64,000 bases of DNA from Lithospermum erythrorhizon (taxonomy: Eukaryota; Streptophyta; Magnoliopsida; Boraginales; Boraginaceae), in NCBI GenBank assembly GCA_019722365.1, contig JADFUC010001412.1, positions 1-64,000 on the forward strand, given 5' to 3'. The position numbers were made by a program, and so were the translations under genes. The stretch's first letter is position 1; the number at the start of each line of letters is the position of its first letter. This document shows positions 60,765 through 64,000 of the stretch, in pieces. The notes under the pieces were generated by a model. The model was not told the origin of the DNA. It saw only the letters and a program-made list of their open reading frames with translations, and searched no databases.

Positions 60765-62300
60765 TGGACTTTTATTAGGGTTGTTTTGAGTGTAGGTTGT
60801 GATTTTAGGCGATTAAGAAAATATTCGGATAAATGAGTTTTTGTAGTTAGTGAGTAGAATTGGATTTGGGAGATACAAAGATGGTGAAGATATGATGATT
60901 GGTTGTATTTAATATATATATCGAACGTTAGGGCACTTTGAAACTAGTAATTGAGACTGCGATCATTAAATGGAAAGTTCTGAGCTTAGAGTTGGAATAA
61001 AGTTATAATGGGCTTTTCCGTTAAGGTTTATTTTTGGGGTATAAAACATGGGATTAAATATAAGTAGAGATGTTATGTTACTAGTTGTATATTATAAGTA
61101 ATGATACTAATTTTGAATGTTTGTTTAGTGATCGTTAGGAAGGTCTAGTTGTTGTGATTCATGGCAGGAGTTTATATAGCGAGGTGGGTATCTCTATCTG
61201 TGAGATTGGTCAAGACTATTTGATTAGGATATTTGTATGTGTGTATATAATAATGACAGTTTGTATTAAATTATATTTAAATATCGTTGTAGGTTAATTA
61301 GGTTGTGTATGTAGATGCAAATGAGGTAGTACATAATGTTTTAGAGGTTGTTGAGTCTTATTAGGAAGAGTTGTATGAATTGATATTGTTGCTGCAGGTT
61401 ATGTATTGTCCGATTATATTGCTTGATACTTAGTTATGATTCGGTGATTTCTTTTCCGTACCTCGTTGATTCGGTGATAAACATGTCAGCGGGCATAAGT
61501 TTCTCTTTGGGGTTGGGGTTGATTATGTCTCTTAGCATTAGTTGCCGAGAAATCGACTTATATTATGGGTTGTAGGGTTATTTGAGTTATGAGTTGTTGG
61601 GTTTGATACTATTATTGAGTTGAATCAATGTTAGGTTGATTATTCTTGAGTTGATTTGTTGAGGTTGTGATCTTAAATCGTTGTAAATATGGTAGAGTAA
61701 ATTCGATTGATTGTTCATGTTATTACCATTCTTTCTTAGGAAGCCTGCTGGAGTTAATGTTGGATTTTCATCAAAATATTTAATAACGAATTATAGGCTA
61801 CGTAAAAGATAGTAAGAGTGCTAATGAAACTTCGTAATAAGATCTTAAGTTGAATAATATCATATACCAAACTTTATCTGCTCGTGTCTGATATCATTTA
61901 CTTTGGGTACACTAATTGTGATTGGGAAGTTGATTTCATTCATATTGATGAAACTTAAATTTGATATTATGATGGCAGATTCAAGTGGTGTTGTTCGCCG
62001 GACTTTTTGGGTCATGTTTGTGGTGGCTTGGTGGTGGGTGGCGTTGATCCTCGCGATCTCTTTTATTTTTGTTAGATTGTGTTGACAATCATATAGTTGT
62101 TATTTTGGGATGTTGTTATTATTTGTAGGTTGACATATTTAATTTTCTGGAGTTAATTGTATGTTGGTTGTTGTTATGTAGTTTAGGAATCACAATGATG
62201 GATTCTTTTCTTAAAAAATATTGTTGTCTAAGTTATATTGTTTTTTTAGGGTTGTTTAGAGAGCAAGGTTTAACTTTTAAAGTGGGTATTGATTGAAGTC
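60765..62300 (+). repeat. Truncated LTR of the deleted chromovirus
   Basis: Matches the 38832-40970 LTR from about 39406 onward: TAGGTTGTGATTTTAGG, ACTAGTTGTATATTATAAGT, AACATGTC.GCGGGCATAAG, ATCTTAAGTTGAATAATAT and GATGGATTCTTTTCTTAAAA. The first 570 or so bases are missing. Confidence 0.75.
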
Positions 62301-63530
62301 ATCCCAAGTTGGGACGGTCTAACTGAGGCGTGAGGTGAATTATTTTGATATCGAGCTTAGGTTTCATAATGCTTTGGGTAGTGCGTGGTTATGTCTATCT
62401 GGGTTGTGTACTGGGTTATACAGTTGGAGTCTTTTTACGGATTCACAGTACTCTTTCGTTTTTAAATGAGTGGATGCCTGAAGTGGAAGCAAATAAACTG
62501 ACATGCCACTTGAGGTCGTGCAGTGAACCAGAGTGCTGGGAGTGAGCTAGGGTGGTAGGCGTGCCGGTGGGTTAATGGGGGGCGAGTGAGCCCAGTGTGG
62601 AGCAACAGAGTTCAGGAATTGCTTTTCCCCATTCTTCGATTAACTCTGTTGTTGGGATGAGGTACATGTTGAGGAGGATTTGAGTACCAGCGGAATGGGG
62701 TCAGTGAGGAGGCGATGTTGAGTAAGGCTTTTTGACGGTTCACGAGGTCCCGTAAAGTTTCTTGGGGAGTGGGTTCACCGATTGAGTGCACATCAGGGAG
62801 TTTATTAAATGAGATTTGGAGACCATTTTTAGCCCGTAGGTATTGTGATTGGTGGCAGAGGGGTCGGGTTCGCCACTTACAGTTACATGGGGCCTTCACG
62901 GAATTAATTAGGGTAACCTAAAACATCCTTGGTATTTGCCTGGGGGAGGACCAATTGACTTAGGGTAACTTTGTAGCGTTGTTTAGAGAAGAATTATTGT
63001 ATGAGTACCAATGCACTTTGGAGAGGATACATTTGTTAGCTCGGGGTGATCGATAAATGAGAATCTGAGGCCAGTTCAGTGAGTTATATGGAAATGGCTT
63101 CCGGTATGCATGACCCGAGGCTTGAGAGGATTCACAATTCCGAGATGGGACCTCAGGAGGTCGCCTGTATATCGTTGATGACTTCACCGATTTCATGAGT
63201 TGAGAGCAATTTGCATTGAAAGTGAGATGGAATTGGGAGCTGAGGCCGAAGGGTTGAAGAGGGGGTCTGACGGGGAGGTAGTTAAGTACAGAATCAGTTC
63301 GAGGTTCAGGAGGAGGACGCTTCGATGACCTCGTCCGTGAGAGTCGTTTGATCTGTGGAGGAATCGGTGATGTAGAGAGGTTTGGACCGGAAAGAGAAGG
63401 TTTTAGCGGGAGTAAGGTAGTGGCCTTAGTAGAGAGATCACAATGGAGGAATCGGCGTGTAGATGTGACTTGAGGCTTGATGAGGATGAGATATGAGGAA
63501 CAGATTTTGCATGACACCGAGGAGATGTGA
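60765..63530 (+). mobile_element. Internally deleted chromovirus of the same family
   Basis: A 5'-truncated LTR (60765 to about 62300, starting at CTGGACTTTTATTAGGGTTG) is followed by gag sequence related to 41.1-41.8 kb. An example is GCGTGCCGGTGG..GAGCCCAG.TGTGGAGCAA at about 62557-62607, and TTGAGGAGGAT. At about 63300-63360 the sequence jumps to the chromodomain tail: GAGGAATCGGTGATG, then TTGGACCGGAAAGAGAAGG and GTGGCCTTAGTAG, matching 45449-45510. Protease, RT, RNase H and most of integrase are absent. No clear 3' LTR follows within the window. Confidence 0.75.
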
Positions 63531-63892
63531 GTTGAGTATTTGTTTTATTTTGTATGATATTTGATTTTGTGTTATTATAATATTGTTCTTAATTTGTTTG
63601 AGGGTTGTTAAATTTACGAAGGGGTGGGAAATTTTATTAGAAGGTAGATTGTAATAACTTAGTTAAATTAATTTAAAATTTTCGGTCAGGTGGTGACGGG
63701 AGATAGTATAAATAATTCCCCGATAATAATATTTGTTTCATAAATTATTTGAGCTTTATAATTTTAATAATGTGGCAGGGACAATAATAATTAAGGGTTA
63801 AGATTCATCCAGGAGTATTCGACGCTGGTCAGCGTAATTCAGGCTGCTTCGTTTTTTTCGCGGCACCAAAACTGGAAGAATTATCATCTTGG
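63531..63892. other. AT-rich 3' flank, nothing recognised
   Basis: No coding signal and no match by eye to the chromovirus LTR start. Confidence 0.35.
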
Positions 63893-64000
63893 GGAGGAAG
63901 GGAGGAGAGGGAGGGAGGGAGAGGAAGGGAGGGAGAGAGGGAGAGGAGGAGGAGGAGAGGGAGAGGGAGGAGAGAGAGAGGAGAGAGAGGGGGAGGGAGG
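63893..64000. repeat. Purine-only GGGA/GAGA tract at the window end
   Basis: Over 100 consecutive purines made of GGGAGGGA, GAGAGG and GGAGGAG units, running to the window edge. Such tracts can form triplex or quadruplex structures and are hard to sequence. Confidence 0.95.

Noticed and set aside
62960..63517. 185-codon minus-strand open frame
   Set aside because: It is antisense to the chromovirus gag and chromodomain tail, whose plus-strand wording is recognisable. The minus frame has no family resemblance.
1..64000. A new defence, biosynthetic or regulatory gene system
   Set aside because: Only two intact cellular genes are present, unrelated in function, and everything else is recognisable or decayed transposon sequence.

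Overview
This window is nuclear DNA of a flowering plant, probably a eudicot. The evidence is an intronless LRR receptor-like protein gene of the EIX/Cf type, a small spliced gene with plant GT-AG introns and a telo-box, plant-type Ty3/Gypsy (Tat-like and chromodomain Tekay/Del-like) and Ty1/Copia elements, and an L1-type LINE. The species cannot be told from the sequence alone.

Layout: about 0.15-7.6 kb is a decayed minus-strand Tat-like Gypsy element with two recognisable LTRs. About 7.6-9.9 kb is a minus-strand Copia pol remnant. About 11-17.8 kb is a gene island with the only long intact reading frame (11551-14712, LRR receptor-like protein) and the 3' three quarters of a tRNA-Gly(UCC) gene. 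From 17.9 to 26.4 kb lie a truncated chromovirus LTR, a Copia RT/RNase H tail joined directly to it, and a second Copia element with an LTR, a PBS-like site and a decayed pol. From 26.4 to 35.2 kb is a second gene island with a three-exon gene for an 88-residue basic protein (28672-31728); its second intron has been internally duplicated.

From 35.2 to 60.4 kb the sequence reads as one large plus-strand Tat-like element. Its LTRs are about 23.5 kb apart and share a TATA box at the same distance from the LTR end. It has been opened by a Tekay/Del-like chromovirus (38.8-47.2 kb) and by a minus-strand L1-type LINE (from 51.6 kb up). From 60.8 to 63.5 kb is an internally deleted copy of the same chromovirus family. 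The window ends in a purine-only tract.

The two cellular genes keep clean frames and splice sites, while every transposon coding region is broken many times by small indels and substitutions. I found no operon-like or defence-like gene system and nothing that I can defend as a new biological system. The most interesting features are the duplicated decoy exon start and duplicated intron of the small gene, the hairpin-bearing 77-bp tandem repeat near 58.1 kb, and the nested retroelement stack.
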